Below, one piece after another: positions 1 to 9,654 of a DNA stretch of 64,000 bases (positions within the stretch are counted from its first letter, which is position 1; each line of letters begins with the position of its first letter). The position numbers were made by a program, and so were the translations under genes. The notes beneath the pieces are model-generated. The model worked only from the letters and a program-made list of their open reading frames with translations. It made no database searches and had not been told where the DNA came from. This DNA is from Kangiella sp. TOML190 (GTDB lineage Bacteria; Pseudomonadota; Gammaproteobacteria; Enterobacterales; Kangiellaceae), in contig NZ_BQYL01000001.1 in NCBI RefSeq assembly GCF_023706045.1, positions 1,842,001-1,906,000 of the forward strand. The letters run 5' to 3'.

Positions 1-1509
1 ACGGCTGAGTTTATGATAAGTTTCTTGGTATTCACTTGCCGCTTCGGAATCAGCCACTAAACCGCCGCCACCCCAAGCGTAGATAGAGCCCTCAGCAAAT
101 AGAGAGGCTTCAGCATGTAAAGAGCCCTCAGCGAATAAAGAGCCCTCAGCAGAATTCGGTGAAGAGCTTTCGGCTACTAGGGTTCGTATGGTAATGCTGG
201 AATCTAAAAAACCTCTAAAGTCATAGTATAAAACCGAACCGCAATAGATGCTGCGACGGTGTGGCTCTAACTCTTCGATAATTTCCATCGCACGAATTTT
301 GGGTGCACCAGTAATCGAGCCACCCGGAAAACAATGCTCTAATAAATCCAAACCATCTTTGCCATCGGCCAAATCGGCTTCTATGGTGCTGACTAAGTGA
401 TGAACCGAAATAAAACTTTGCAACTCAAATAATTTGGTCACATCAACAGAACCGTACTCTGCGGTTCGGCCAATATCGTTGCGCAATAGATCTACGATCA
501 TCAAATTCTCGGCGCGATCTTTTTCGCTGCTCAATAACTCGTCAGAAAGTTGCTTGTCTTCTAGCGGATCTTTGCTGCGCGGTCGAGTGCCTTTGATTGG
601 CTGGGTAACTACGTGGCTCTTGCCGTCGATTTTTTCTATTTGAATAAAGCGCTCTGGCGATAGCGATAGAATTTGTTGTTTGCCTAAATTCATGTAAGCA
701 GAAAAAGGCGCTTGATTATGCTCAGTTAATTGCAAATAAGCATTCCAAGGATGGCCGCTAAAGCTGGCTTGAAAGCGCTGAGCTAAGTTAACCTGATAAC
801 AATCGCCCGCATGAATATAGTCATGAACTTTTTGAAATTTATCCAGATACTCTTGTTCGTCCATGTTTGATTGCCAAGCGCTACTTAAAGCAAAAGTAGG
901 GTATTGTGACGAGTTATCAGTTTGCTGCTCTATGTCCTGCTCACCTAGATTTTGCTCTCTTAGATCCTGCTGTTCAAGCTTTTGAAATTCTTGGCTAATA
1001 GCGCTCCAACTGGAGTCGTCGATAGCGGAAAACTTTAACAAATAGCTTTTTTGATGTTGATGATCGCTAATAAAGCCCCATTGGTATAACCCAAAAGCCA
1101 TTTCCGGCAGATCAATATCGTGCTTGGCGATTTGCGGCAAATCCTCAATAGCGCGTCCCAGATCGTAACTGGCAAAACCTGCAATTCCACCGTGAAACGG
1201 TAGCTCGGCGAGCTGCTCGGGCAAAGCGATAGCATCCTTAAGCCCTGCTTGGTAAAAGCGCTTTAGATCTTCAAAGGGGCGGTGACTAATAGCGATCTCT
1301 ATCCCCGCAACAATGGTCTTATTGTGGTAAAACTGGATACTAGCTTTGGGGCGCAGCAAAATCAGATCAAACTTTGCTGCTTGGTGGATAGTTTTGCCGC
1401 TATCGAGCAATAGTGCCCATTCTTCATCGGCAAAATGCGAAAAAAGCTGCCGCATCTTGGCCGGATCTCGGTAGTTGAATTCAACAAATGGTGATTCGAG
1501 GTTGGGCAT
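1..1509 (-). CDS. pabB: Aminodeoxychorismate synthase component I (partial, 3' end outside window)
   Basis: Makes 4-amino-4-deoxychorismate from chorismate and ammonia for folate synthesis. The minus-strand reading frame is open from the ATG at 1509 to the window edge, so the C-terminus is missing. Visible chorismate-binding (TrpE/PabB) motifs include HAGDCYQVNLAQRF, PIKGTRPR, ENLMIVDLLRNDIGR, FPGGSITGAPKIRAMEII and GGGLVADS, in family order. An N-terminal TrpE_N-like part precedes them. Oddity: between the strand TIRTLVAES and the YAWGGGG turn the protein has a stretch of about 25-30 residues made of 6-residue repeats of the AEGSLF type, encoded by an 18-nt tandem repeat. I do not know such an insert in this family. 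The gene is divergent from fumarase, sharing a 180-bp promoter region. Family assignment is firm; PabB rather than TrpE is favoured because of the diagnostic PIKGT motif. Confidence 0.93.
   Translation of the reverse strand, partial: MPNLESPFVEFNYRDPAKMRQLFSHFADEEWALLLDSGKTIHQAAKFDLILLRPKASIQFYHNKTIVAGIEIAISHRPFEDLKRFYQAGLKDAIALPEQLAELPFHGGIAGFASYDLGRAIEDLPQIAKHDIDLPEMAFGLYQWGFISDHQHQKSYLLKFSAIDDSSWSAISQEFQKLEQQDLREQNLGEQDIEQQTDNSSQYPTFALSSAWQSNMDEQEYLDKFQKVHDYIHAGDCYQVNLAQRFQASFSGHPWNAYLQLTEHNQAPFSAYMNLGKQQILSLSPERFIQIEKIDGKSHVVTQPIKGTRPRSKDPLEDKQLSDELLSSEKDRAENLMIVDLLRNDIGRTAEYGSVDVTKLFELQSFISVHHLVSTIEADLADGKDGLDLLEHCFPGGSITGAPKIRAMEIIEELEPHRRSIYCGSVLYYDFRGFLDSSITIRTLVAESSSPNSAEGSLFAEGSLHAEASLFAEGSIYAWGGGGLVADSEAASEYQETYHKLSR
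83..154. repeat. Four 18-nt tandem repeat units inside pabB
   Basis: Units at 83-100, 101-118, 119-136 and 137-154. Units 1, 3 and 4 share the core AGAGCCCTCAGC; unit 2 is a diverged copy. Because the unit is a multiple of three the frame stays open, adding an AEGSLF / AEGSLH / AEASLF / AEGSIY series to the protein. This looks like slippage expansion in a surface loop. Confidence 0.85.
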
Positions 1510-1689
1510 TTGTTACCTAATTGCTCAAAAAAACGACAAATACCGCGGATCTGGTATTAATTGGCATTCAAAATTTGGGAAACGCCTGATCCAGCAGTTA
1601 TACTAATGGGCTGATTTTAGAGATTTCTCGCCAGATTGTATAGAAACAATCACTTGGCCTTTTGATTAGCGACTTGGAGCCATACTCCC

Positions 1690-3201
1690 ATGAGTGTTAT
1701 AAAAGCGGAAGATTTCATCGAAAGCGTAGCTGACGCTTTCCAATACATTTCCTATTACCACCCTAAAGATTTTGTGCAAGCCATGACCGCGGCTTACGAA
1801 AAAGAAGAAAGCCCAGCGGCAAAAGACGCCATGAAGCAGATTTTAGTGAACTCGCGAATGGCGGCGATGGGGCATAGACCAGTGTGCCAAGATACCGGTA
1901 TTGCCATGGCGATTGTGGAAATCGGTATGGATGCACGCTTTGATACAGGCGCTAGAGATATGACGGTGCAAGAGATGGTGGATGAGGGGGTACGTCGTGC
2001 TTACTTGAATCCCGATAATCCGCTTCGCGCTTCGGTTTTAATGGACCCCGCGGGTAAGCGCACCAACTCCAAAGACAATACTCCAGCGGTGGTTCATATC
2101 AAAATGGTTAAGGGCGATAAAGTTGATGTGACCGTGGCGGCTAAAGGCGGCGGCTCAGAGAATAAGTCAAAATTTGTAATGCTCAATCCATCGGATTCTA
2201 TCGTGGATTGGGTTGTCGAAACCGTACCTAAGATGGGGGCTGGCTGGTGTCCACCAGGCATATTGGGAATTGGTGTTGGCGGCACGGCGGAAAAAGCCAT
2301 GTTATTGGCAAAAGAGTCGTTAATGGATCCCATTGATATGCAAGAGCTATTAAAGCGAGGCCCACAAAACCGAGTTGAAGAGTTGCGTATTGAAATTTAT
2401 GAAGCCGTAAATAAATTAGGTATTGGCGCACAAGGTCTTGGCGGCATAACTACAGTAATGGACGTTAAGATTAACGATTGGCCAACCCACGCGGCTTCTA
2501 AACCTGTGGCCATGATCCCTAATTGCGCGGCAACACGACATATCCATTTCACATTAGATGGCACAGGTCCTGCTAAGCTAACTCCACCGTCGATCGAAGA
2601 TTGGCCAAACATGGACTATGAAGCCTCAGAAGATGCCAAGCGGGTGGATATTAATAATATCAGCAAACAAGAAGTCGCCAGTTGGAAGCCGGGCGATGTG
2701 TTATTACTTAACGGTAAAATCTTAACCGGTCGCGATGCTGCGCATAAACGCATTAAGGATTTACTAGATTCGGGTAAAGGCTTACCAGATGGTTTAGATT
2801 TTAAAAATCGCTTTATTTATTACGTCGGTCCAGTAGATGCAGTGCGTGATGAAGCGGTAGGCCCAGCGGGTCCAACTACCGCTACCCGTATGGATAAGTT
2901 TACTGACATGATGTTATCCCAAACAGGATTACTAGGCATGATTGGTAAAGCGGAGCGTGGTGATGTTGCGATTGAGTCGATAAAGAAACATCAATCGACC
3001 TATTTAATGGCTGTTGGCGGCGCTGCTTACCTAGTATCGAAAGCGATTAAAGATTCAAAAGTGGTGGCTTTCCCTGAGTTAGGTATGGAGGCGGTTTACG
3101 AATTCGATGTTGAAGATATGCCGGTAACGGTAGCGGTAGATTCGCAAGGCGAGTCGGTGCATAAAACGGGGCCAGCGATTTGGAAGGTTAAGTTGTCTTA
3201 G
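1690..3201 (+). CDS. Fumarate hydratase, class I (iron-sulfur dependent)
   Basis: Interconverts fumarate and L-malate in the TCA cycle in the cytoplasm, using a [4Fe-4S] cluster. The 503-residue protein has the class I alpha-type N-terminal domain (GHRPVCQDTGIAM with Cys66, GAGWCPPGILGIGVGG, IPNCAATRHIHF) followed by the beta-type domain (WKPGDVLLLNGKILTGRDAAHKR region written here only by position, about residues 335-360, and GPTTATRMDKF). The cysteines in these motifs are the expected cluster ligands. Length is close to the family (about 500-550). A GGAG stands upstream of the ATG. It lies just upstream of prpB on the same strand, sensible because succinate from the methylcitrate cycle is oxidised to fumarate. 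Whether it is cotranscribed is uncertain, since a long palindrome fills the gap. L(+)-tartrate dehydratase is an alternative but the fused alpha-beta form favours fumarase. Confidence 0.93.
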   Translation: MSVIKAEDFIESVADAFQYISYYHPKDFVQAMTAAYEKEESPAAKDAMKQILVNSRMAAMGHRPVCQDTGIAMAIVEIGMDARFDTGARDMTVQEMVDEGVRRAYLNPDNPLRASVLMDPAGKRTNSKDNTPAVVHIKMVKGDKVDVTVAAKGGGSENKSKFVMLNPSDSIVDWVVETVPKMGAGWCPPGILGIGVGGTAEKAMLLAKESLMDPIDMQELLKRGPQNRVEELRIEIYEAVNKLGIGAQGLGGITTVMDVKINDWPTHAASKPVAMIPNCAATRHIHFTLDGTGPAKLTPPSIEDWPNMDYEASEDAKRVDINNISKQEVASWKPGDVLLLNGKILTGRDAAHKRIKDLLDSGKGLPDGLDFKNRFIYYVGPVDAVRDEAVGPAGPTTATRMDKFTDMMLSQTGLLGMIGKAERGDVAIESIKKHQSTYLMAVGGAAYLVSKAIKDSKVVAFPELGMEAVYEFDVEDMPVTVAVDSQGESVHKTGPAIWKVKLS

Positions 3202-3208
3202 CTACTGT

Positions 3209-3310
3209 GCACTAAAAATACTGCGTTAAAAATAAAATTTAAGATTCGTCGTTTAGCAAAAGTAAACTTCCTCGCTTAAATTTTATTTTATGCCTTGTCT
3301 TTTTAGTTGC
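3209..3310. repeat. Long imperfect palindrome between fumarase and prpB
   Basis: An outer pair (GCACTAAAAATA at 3209 and TTTTTAGTTGC ending 3310) encloses a 15-bp perfect arm pair, AAAATAAAATTTAAG (about 3229-3243) and CTTAAATTTTATTTT (3275-3289), and an inner pair GTTTA/TAAAC around 3251 and 3263. The whole could fold as one long hairpin in RNA and may end or process the fumarase transcript. The layout resembles dispersed intergenic palindromes of gammaproteobacteria; only one copy is seen here. Confidence 0.7.
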
Positions 3311-3351
3311 TCATAACGCTAAGTGAGTGCAAATATTAAAAAGTTTAGCTC

Positions 3352-3451
3352 GTCACTTCCGCGCAGACGGGAGTCCATGTGAGAACGGGCAGTGTGTTTG
3401 AGATTGATTCCCGATGTTCCAAGTGAGTTCCTTTGGTCATGCGGGAATGAC
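3352..3451. repeat. Degenerate copy of a GTCATTCCCGC-type intergenic palindrome
   Basis: GTCACTTCCGC at 3352 pairs with GCGGGAATGAC ending 3451. The right arm matches the arm of the cleaner copy at 5647-5716. It lies immediately before the prpB ATG and happens to be open in the prpB frame, which creates a false 29-residue N-terminal extension. Confidence 0.65.
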
Positions 3452-3478
3452 AACGTAAAACAATATAGAGAATTAAAT

Positions 3479-4357
3479 ATGAGTGCAGGTTTAAAATTTC
3501 GTCAAGCGGTTGCAGAAAACCATCCGCTACAATTAATGGGTACTATTACAGCTTACGCAGCGCGTATGGCTGAAGCGGTAGGGCATAAAGCGGTGTATCT
3601 TTCAGGTGGTGGCGTTGCAGCTAACTCTTTGGGTATGCCTGATTTGGGTATTTCAACCGCTGAAGATTTATTGGTGGATATTCGTCGTATTACTGACGTT
3701 TGTTCTTTGCCATTAATTGTCGATATTGATACTGGCTTTGGTGGCGCTTTTAATATTGCGCGTACTACGCGTGCTTTGATTAAGTCCGGCGCTGCGGGTT
3801 TCCATATGGAAGATCAGGTTGCGGCTAAACGTTGTGGCCATAGGCCCAACAAAGAAATCGTTTCGCAACAAGAAATGGTGGACCGGATTAAGTCAGCTGT
3901 AGATGCGCGTACCGATGAAAATTTTGTCATCATGGCACGTACTGACGCCTTAGCGGTTGAGGGTATGCAGTCAGCAATTGATCGCGCTAATGCTTGTTTA
4001 GAAGCAGGCGCCGATATGATCTTCCCCGAAGCGATGCGAACTCTAGAAGATTACCAAACCTTTAAATCACAAGTTGATGCGCCAATTTTAGCAAACATTA
4101 CCGAGTTTGGCGCGACGCCATTATTCTCTTGTGAAGAGCTTGGCGATGTGGGTGTTGATATAGTTCTATATTGCTGTGGTGCATATCGGGCCATGAACAA
4201 AGCGGCTGAGACTTTTTATAAATCCGTATTAGCCAATGGTCATCAGCGCGATGTGGTCGATATTATGCAAACGCGCGAAGAGTTATATGCGCATTTAGGC
4301 TACCACGAGTATGAGCAAAAATTAGATAGCTTATTTTCGGAAGGTAAAGAGAAATAG
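3479..4357 (+). CDS. prpB: 2-methylisocitrate lyase
   Basis: Splits 2-methylisocitrate to pyruvate and succinate, the last step of the methylcitrate cycle. The 292-residue protein belongs to the isocitrate lyase/PEP mutase superfamily: [17 protein letters not shown] near the N-terminus, [15 protein letters not shown] (Mg-binding aspartates), GFHMEDQ and the lyase signature KRCGHRP with the catalytic Cys, then MARTDA. I place the start at ATG 3479 because the protein then begins [11 protein letters not shown] like its relatives; the frame is open further upstream only through an intergenic repeat. First gene of the prpB-prpC-acnD-prpF set. No prpR or GntR-type regulator gene is seen nearby. 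Confidence 0.95.
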   Translation: MSAGLKFRQAVAENHPLQLMGTITAYAARMAEAVGHKAVYLSGGGVAANSLGMPDLGISTAEDLLVDIRRITDVCSLPLIVDIDTGFGGAFNIARTTRALIKSGAAGFHMEDQVAAKRCGHRPNKEIVSQQEMVDRIKSAVDARTDENFVIMARTDALAVEGMQSAIDRANACLEAGADMIFPEAMRTLEDYQTFKSQVDAPILANITEFGATPLFSCEELGDVGVDIVLYCCGAYRAMNKAAETFYKSVLANGHQRDVVDIMQTREELYAHLGYHEYEQKLDSLFSEGKEK

Positions 4358-4359
4358 AT

Positions 4360-4438
4360 GTCATTGCGAGCGGCAATAGCCTCGTGGTAATCCCACAAAG
4401 ATTTTGAATCTCACGAGATTGCTTGGCATTGCAATGAC
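4360..4438. repeat. Intergenic inverted repeat between prpB and prpC
   Basis: GTCATTGC at 4360-4367 and GCAATGAC at 4431-4438 bound a 79-bp element with further internal pairing (CTCGTGG...CACGAG). This is the CATTGCGAG-type dispersed repeat common between bacterial genes, different from the GTCATTCCC type at 5647. It starts 2 bp after the prpB stop. Confidence 0.75.
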
Positions 4439-4486
4439 GCAACAAAATTTAGATTTTAGAATGTAGGATTAAGTCAGGAGTTAATA

Positions 4487-5638
4487 ATGTCAGATCAAGA
4501 ACAAAAATTACCCAAGCCAAAAAAGTCAGTAGCACTTTCTGGCGTTGCCGCGGGTAACACCGAATTATGTACCGTAGGTCGTACCGGTAACGATTTACAC
4601 TATCGTGGTTACGATATTTTAGATTTAGCAGAAGCCTGTGAGTTCGAAGAAGTGGCGCACCTATTAATTCACGGTAAGTTACCAAACGCCGCGGAGTTAA
4701 AAAACTACAAGCGTAAGTTAAAAGCTTTGCGTGGTTTGCCTGCATTAGTTCAAGACGCTTTAGAATTAATTCCAGCAAACGCCCACCCAATGGATGTATT
4801 GCGCACCGGTTGTTCGATGCTAGGAACGGTTTTGCCAGAGCGCGAAAGCCAGCCCATGAACGAAGCGAAAGATATTGCCGATCGGTTAATGGCATCTTTC
4901 CCATCCATGTTATTGTATTGGTATCACTTTTCACACAACGGCGTTTGCATCGATCTAGAAACGGGCGAAGATTCAATCGCTGGCCATTTCTTACATTTAT
5001 TGCATGGCGAGTCATGCCCAGATTCTTGGGTACGCGCGATGCAAATTTCATTAAACTTATACGCAGAGCATGAGTTCAACGCTTCGACTTTTACTAGCCG
5101 CGTTATTACAGGCACTGGTTCAGATATGTACTCAGCAATTTGTGGTGGTATCGGCGCCTTGCGTGGCCCTAAGCACGGTGGTGCAAACGAAGTGGCTTTA
5201 GATATCCAAATGCGTTATGACTCAGCGGATCACGCGGAAACGGATATCAAAGAGCGTTTATCGCGCAAAGAAATTGTTATCGGCTTTGGACACCCAGTGT
5301 ATACGGTTTCCGATCCTCGTAATGAAGTAATTAAGAAAGTTGCTAAAGAGCTTTCTGAAGAGCAGGGCGACATGAAACTATACGATGTTGCAAAGCGTTT
5401 AGAAACTATCATGTGGGACGAAAAGAAAATGTTCCCGAACCTAGATTGGTTCTCAGCAGTGTCTTACAACAAGATGGGTATTCCTACTTCAATGTTTACC
5501 CCTATATTTGTTTGTTCACGCATCACAGGTTGGGCAGCTCACGTTATGGAGCAACGCGTTGATGGTAAAATTATTCGTCCGAGTGCGAATTATTATGGGC
5601 CAGAAAACCTTGAGTTCGTTCCAATTGAAAAAAGATAG
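4487..5638 (+). CDS. prpC: 2-methylcitrate synthase
   Basis: Condenses propionyl-CoA with oxaloacetate to 2-methylcitrate, the entry step of the cycle. It is a 383-residue citrate synthase-type protein: [27 protein letters not shown], the histidine segment [11 protein letters not shown] and [13 protein letters not shown] with active-site residues, and the C-terminal [10 protein letters not shown]. Length and the short N-terminus fit PrpC rather than the roughly 430-residue GltA. A clear AGGAG precedes the ATG. Citrate synthase activity with acetyl-CoA may be a side activity, but the prp context decides the call. Confidence 0.95.
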   Translation: MSDQEQKLPKPKKSVALSGVAAGNTELCTVGRTGNDLHYRGYDILDLAEACEFEEVAHLLIHGKLPNAAELKNYKRKLKALRGLPALVQDALELIPANAHPMDVLRTGCSMLGTVLPERESQPMNEAKDIADRLMASFPSMLLYWYHFSHNGVCIDLETGEDSIAGHFLHLLHGESCPDSWVRAMQISLNLYAEHEFNASTFTSRVITGTGSDMYSAICGGIGALRGPKHGGANEVALDIQMRYDSADHAETDIKERLSRKEIVIGFGHPVYTVSDPRNEVIKKVAKELSEEQGDMKLYDVAKRLETIMWDEKKMFPNLDWFSAVSYNKMGIPTSMFTPIFVCSRITGWAAHVMEQRVDGKIIRPSANYYGPENLEFVPIEKR

Positions 5639-5646
5639 ATAAGTTT

Positions 5647-5716
5647 GTCATTCCCACGAAAGCGGGAATTTTCTTTTAAAAGCAATACAATAGATTCCTG
5701 CTTTCGCGGGAATGAC
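5647..5716. repeat. GTCATTCCC...GGGAATGAC palindromic repeat between prpC and acnD
   Basis: Arms GTCATTCCCACGAAAGCGGG (5647-5666) and CTTTCGCGGGAATGAC (ending 5716) form a strong hairpin with an AT-rich centre. It begins 8 bp after the prpC stop and ends 12 bp before the acnD ATG. It stays open in the acnD frame, so automated calls may extend AcnD by 28 residues into it. Confidence 0.85.
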
Positions 5717-5728
5717 GGAAAAGAAAGT

Positions 5729-8335
5729 ATGAACACCAATTACCGTAAAGCATTAGCAAATAGCAATTTACAATATTTCGATACCCGTGAAGCGGTTGAA
5801 ACCATTGAGCCTGACTCCTATGACAAGCTGCCATACACTTCAAAAGTTTTGGCGGAAAATTTAGTGCGTCGGTGCAGTCCTGAGACTTTAACTGATTCGC
5901 TAAAGCAAATTATTTATCGCAAAACTGATTTGGATTTTCCTTGGTTTCCAGCGCGGGTAGTTTGTCACGATATTTTAGGTCAAACGGCATTTGTAGATTT
6001 AGCTGGTTTGCGTGATGCGATTGCGGAAAAGGGCGGTGATCCTGCGCAGATTAATCCAGTGGTACCAACTCAATTGATCGTGGATCACTCGCTAGCAGTG
6101 GAGCACGCGGGTTACGAAGAAAATGCTTTCGAGAAAAATCGTGCGATTGAAGACCGTCGTAACGAAGATCGTTTCCACTTTATTAATTGGTGTAAAACTG
6201 CTTTTAAAAATGTCAACGTAGTACCGCCAGGCAACGGCATTATGCACCAAATCAATTTAGAGCGTATGTCGCCAGTGGTACAAGTTAAAGACGGCGTAGC
6301 GTTTCCAGATACTTTAGTCGGTACTGATAGCCACACGCCTATGGTTGATGCGTTAGGTGTTATCTCTGTAGGTGTTGGCGGTCTGGAAGCGGAAAGTGTG
6401 ATGCTGGGTCGTGCTTCTTATATGCGTCTACCCGATATTATTGGTGTTGAACTAAAAGGTAAGCCGCAACCAGGTATAACTTCAACTGACATCGTTTTGG
6501 CCTTAACCGAATTTTTGCGCAATGAAAAAGTCGTTTCAAGCTACTTAGAATTTTATGGCGAAGGTGCTAACGCATTAACACTTGGCGATCGCGCAACCAT
6601 TTCTAACATGACTCCAGAATTTGGCGCGACTGCAGCCATGTTCTATATCGATCAGCAAACCATTGATTATTTAACACTCACAGGCCGTGACGCAGAGCAA
6701 GTGAAGCTGGTTGAACACTACGCTAAAGAAACCGGCCTTTGGGCTGATAATATGGTCAATGCCGAGTACGAGCGCGTATTAACTTTTGACCTTGCTTCTG
6801 TTGGCATGAACATCGCAGGTCCATCAAACCCGCATGCACGGGTTGCAGTTAAAGAACTAGCTGACAAGGGTATTGCTCTTGAAAACGGTGGTGGTGTTTA
6901 TTGCTCAGAAGATGGCTTAATGCCTGATGGTGCTTGTATTATTGCTGCGATTACCAGTTGTACTAATACTTCAAATCCGCGCAACATGATTGCCGCTGGC
7001 TTAATCGCGCGTAACGCTAACAAACTGGGTTTAACTCGCAAACCGTGGGTTAAAACCTCGTTAGCGCCAGGCTCGAAAGCGGTAACTTTGTATTTAGAAG
7101 AATCGAATTTATTGCCCGAACTTGAGCAATTAGGTTTTGGCGTTGTGGCTTATGCTTGTACTTCTTGTAATGGCATGAGTGGTGCGCTGGATCCAAAAAT
7201 CAAAAAAGAAATAATCGAACGCGATTTATATTCTACCGCGGTGCTTTCCGGTAACCGCAATTTTGATGGCCGGATCCACCCGCACGCGGATCAAGCTTTC
7301 TTAGCGTCGCCGCCATTAGTTGTAGCTTACGCTATTGCAGGTTCGATTCGTTTTGATATCGAAAAAGATCCATTAGGTCATGATGCAAACGGTAACCCAA
7401 TTACGCTAAAAGATATTTGGCCAACCGATGAAGAAATTAATGCTGTGATTAAACAAAGCGTTAAGCCAGAACATTTCGCCAAAGTTTATGAACCAATGTT
7501 TAACGTCGATGTTGATATGGGCGAGAAGTCTAATCCGCTTTACGACTGGCGTGAAATGAGCACCTATATTCGTCGTCCCCCTTATTGGGAAGGCGCGCTA
7601 GCAGGCGAGCGTACTATGAAAGGTATGCGTGCATTAGCCGTACTTGGCGATAACATCACTACTGACCATTTATCACCATCGAATGCAATCCAAAAATCGA
7701 GTGCCGCAGGTGCTTACTTGGATAAGATGGGCTTGCCTGAAGAAGATTATAATTCTTATGCAACCCACCGTGGAGATCACTTAACCGCGCAACGCGCAAC
7801 TTTCGCGAATCCGAAATTGTTAAATGAAATGGTACTTGATGAAAATGGTGAGATTAAACAAGGCTCGCTAGCGCGTCTTGAGCCAGAAGGCACAGAAATG
7901 CGTATGTGGGAAACGATTGAGACCTATATGGAGCGCAAACAGCCGCTAATTATTGTTGCTGGCGCTGACTATGGTCAAGGCTCTTCACGCGACTGGGCGG
8001 CCAAAGGCGTTCGTCTAGCAGGTGTAGAAGTGATTGTCGCTGAAGGCTTTGAACGTATCCACCGCACTAACCTAATCGGCATGGGCGTTTTACCATTAGA
8101 ATTTACTAATGGCGAAACTCGCAAAGATTATGGCATCGACGGAACAGAAACTTTCGACGTTGAAGGCGAAATCAGCCCAGGTTCAGAAATGACGGTAGTT
8201 GTAACGCGTAAAAATGGCGAACAAGTTAAGATCCCTGTGAAATCACGTTTAGATACCGCTGAAGAAGTATCAATTTACGATGCAGGCGGTGTGCTTCAGC
8301 GCTTTGCCAACGATTTCTTAAGTGCTAATTCATAA
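5729..8335 (+). CDS. acnD: 2-methylcitrate dehydratase, Fe-S dependent (AcnD)
   Basis: Aconitase-family enzyme that dehydrates 2-methylcitrate to 2-methyl-trans-aconitate; it needs PrpF to isomerise the product and together they replace PrpD. The 868-residue protein shows the aconitase order: VDHSLAVE, DSHTPMVDALGV, cluster cysteines in AITSCTNTSNP and YACTSCNGMSGALDP, GNRNFDGRIHP, then the swivel domain with GDNITTDHLSPSNAI and ADYGQGSSRDWAAKGVRL. I choose ATG 5729 (MNTNYRKALA) rather than upstream codons inside the palindromic repeat. Pairing with prpF directly downstream separates it from AcnA. Confidence 0.95.
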   Translation: MNTNYRKALANSNLQYFDTREAVETIEPDSYDKLPYTSKVLAENLVRRCSPETLTDSLKQIIYRKTDLDFPWFPARVVCHDILGQTAFVDLAGLRDAIAEKGGDPAQINPVVPTQLIVDHSLAVEHAGYEENAFEKNRAIEDRRNEDRFHFINWCKTAFKNVNVVPPGNGIMHQINLERMSPVVQVKDGVAFPDTLVGTDSHTPMVDALGVISVGVGGLEAESVMLGRASYMRLPDIIGVELKGKPQPGITSTDIVLALTEFLRNEKVVSSYLEFYGEGANALTLGDRATISNMTPEFGATAAMFYIDQQTIDYLTLTGRDAEQVKLVEHYAKETGLWADNMVNAEYERVLTFDLASVGMNIAGPSNPHARVAVKELADKGIALENGGGVYCSEDGLMPDGACIIAAITSCTNTSNPRNMIAAGLIARNANKLGLTRKPWVKTSLAPGSKAVTLYLEESNLLPELEQLGFGVVAYACTSCNGMSGALDPKIKKEIIERDLYSTAVLSGNRNFDGRIHPHADQAFLASPPLVVAYAIAGSIRFDIEKDPLGHDANGNPITLKDIWPTDEEINAVIKQSVKPEHFAKVYEPMFNVDVDMGEKSNPLYDWREMSTYIRRPPYWEGALAGERTMKGMRALAVLGDNITTDHLSPSNAIQKSSAAGAYLDKMGLPEEDYNSYATHRGDHLTAQRATFANPKLLNEMVLDENGEIKQGSLARLEPEGTEMRMWETIETYMERKQPLIIVAGADYGQGSSRDWAAKGVRLAGVEVIVAEGFERIHRTNLIGMGVLPLEFTNGETRKDYGIDGTETFDVEGEISPGSEMTVVVTRKNGEQVKIPVKSRLDTAEEVSIYDAGGVLQRFANDFLSANS

Positions 8336-8430
8336 GTGGTTATTTTAATCTTTAGTTGTGTTAGAAGTGCTAACAATTAAAATTCCGCACTTCTGAATCA
8401 ACATTTCGTACAAATTATTAGAGTTTATTT

Positions 8431-9654
8431 ATGAATTATAAGCCCCAAATCAAAGTCCCAGCCACCTACATGCGAGGCGGTACTTCTAAAGGTGTTTTCT
8501 TTAAGTTAACCGATTTGCCAGAAGCGGCACAGGTCGCTGGCGAGGTACGCGATCGTTTGTTGCTTCGCGTTATAGGTAGTCCTGATCCTTATGGTAAGCA
8601 AACCGATGGTATGGGCGGGGCGACTTCGAGTACCAGTAAGACGGTGATTGTTTCTAAAGCCTCTGTTCCCGATCACGATGTGGATTATTTATTCGGTCAG
8701 GTGTCGATTGATAAACCTTTTGTGGATTGGAGCGGTAACTGCGGTAATTTAACCGCGGCGGTAGGCTCTTTTGCCATTAGTAGTGGCTTAGTCGATCCTG
8801 AGCGGGTTCCTGAGAATGGTATTTGCGTGGTGCGTATTTGGCAAGCCAATATCAAGAAAACCATTATTGCCCATGTGCCCATTACTAATGGAGAAGTTCA
8901 AGAGACCGGCGACTTTGAACTGGATGGCGTCACTTTCCCCGCAGCGGAAGTGAAAATCGAATTCGTTGAACCCGTATCTGGCGATACGCCCATGTTCCCA
9001 ACGGGCAATCTAGTGGACAAATTAGAAGTACCAGAAGTGGGTACTTTTAACGCCACCATGATTACCGCAGGCATTCCAACCATCTTTCTAAACGCCGATG
9101 AGTTACCAGAAGCTTTATTTAATGGCGGCAATGGCGAAAAGGGCGCATACAATGGCACAGAGCTACAAACCAATATCAACAGTGATGCCAAAGCCTTAGC
9201 TATGTTTGAGAAGATCCGTGCCCATGGCGCGATTGCTATGGGCTTAATCACTGACATCGAACAAGCGAAAACTCGCCAACACACGCCTAAAGTCGCTTTT
9301 GTTGCACCTGCAAAATCCTATACTTCTTCTAGCGGTAAAGATATATCAGAAAGCGACATCGACTTAAACGTCCGCGCCTTATCCATGGGCTTATTGCACC
9401 ACGCCATGATGGGCACAGCTGCAGTCGCAATCGCAACCGCTTCAGCAATCCCTGGAACCCTAGTCAATTTAGCTGCTGGTGGCGGAGAGCGCGATGCAGT
9501 TAGATTTGGTCATCCCTCAGGCACGCTTAAAGTTGGTGCCGAAGTCGAAGAGGATTTCTCCATAGGAACAGGCCAATGGAAAGCTAAAAAAGTCATTATG
9601 AGCCGCAGCGCTAGAGTTTTAATGGAAGGAAATATTCGAGTACCATTCGAATAA
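8431..9654 (+). CDS. prpF: 2-methylaconitate cis-trans isomerase
   Basis: Isomerises the trans product of AcnD to 2-methyl-cis-aconitate so that an aconitase can hydrate it to 2-methylisocitrate. The 407-residue protein has the PrpF signature at its N-terminus, PATYMRGGTSKGVFF, with QTDGMGGATSSTSKTVIV, DWSGNCGNLTAAVG and PTIFLNADEL following, and ends with the VLMEGNIRVP motif. It is a two-domain diaminopimelate-epimerase-like fold without cofactor. It closes the prp operon 95 bp after acnD. Its last 54 nt are echoed in degenerate form at 10481-10534, beyond the next gene. Confidence 0.95.
   Translation: MNYKPQIKVPATYMRGGTSKGVFFKLTDLPEAAQVAGEVRDRLLLRVIGSPDPYGKQTDGMGGATSSTSKTVIVSKASVPDHDVDYLFGQVSIDKPFVDWSGNCGNLTAAVGSFAISSGLVDPERVPENGICVVRIWQANIKKTIIAHVPITNGEVQETGDFELDGVTFPAAEVKIEFVEPVSGDTPMFPTGNLVDKLEVPEVGTFNATMITAGIPTIFLNADELPEALFNGGNGEKGAYNGTELQTNINSDAKALAMFEKIRAHGAIAMGLITDIEQAKTRQHTPKVAFVAPAKSYTSSSGKDISESDIDLNVRALSMGLLHHAMMGTAAVAIATASAIPGTLVNLAAGGGERDAVRFGHPSGTLKVGAEVEEDFSIGTGQWKAKKVIMSRSARVLMEGNIRVPFE

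Noticed and set aside
83-154. Possible CRISPR-like repeats
   Set aside because: Units are 18 nt, head to tail without spacers, and inside the pabB frame.
3392-3478. 29-residue N-terminal extension of PrpB
   Set aside because: It is translated intergenic palindrome; the family-like N-terminus starts at ATG 3479.
4449-5051. 200-codon minus-strand open frame in prpC
   Set aside because: Shadow of the strong prpC coding frame; no family likeness and no ribosome-binding site.
5645-5728. 28-residue N-terminal extension of AcnD
   Set aside because: Encoded by the GTCATTCCC palindrome; ATG 5729 gives the normal N-terminus.
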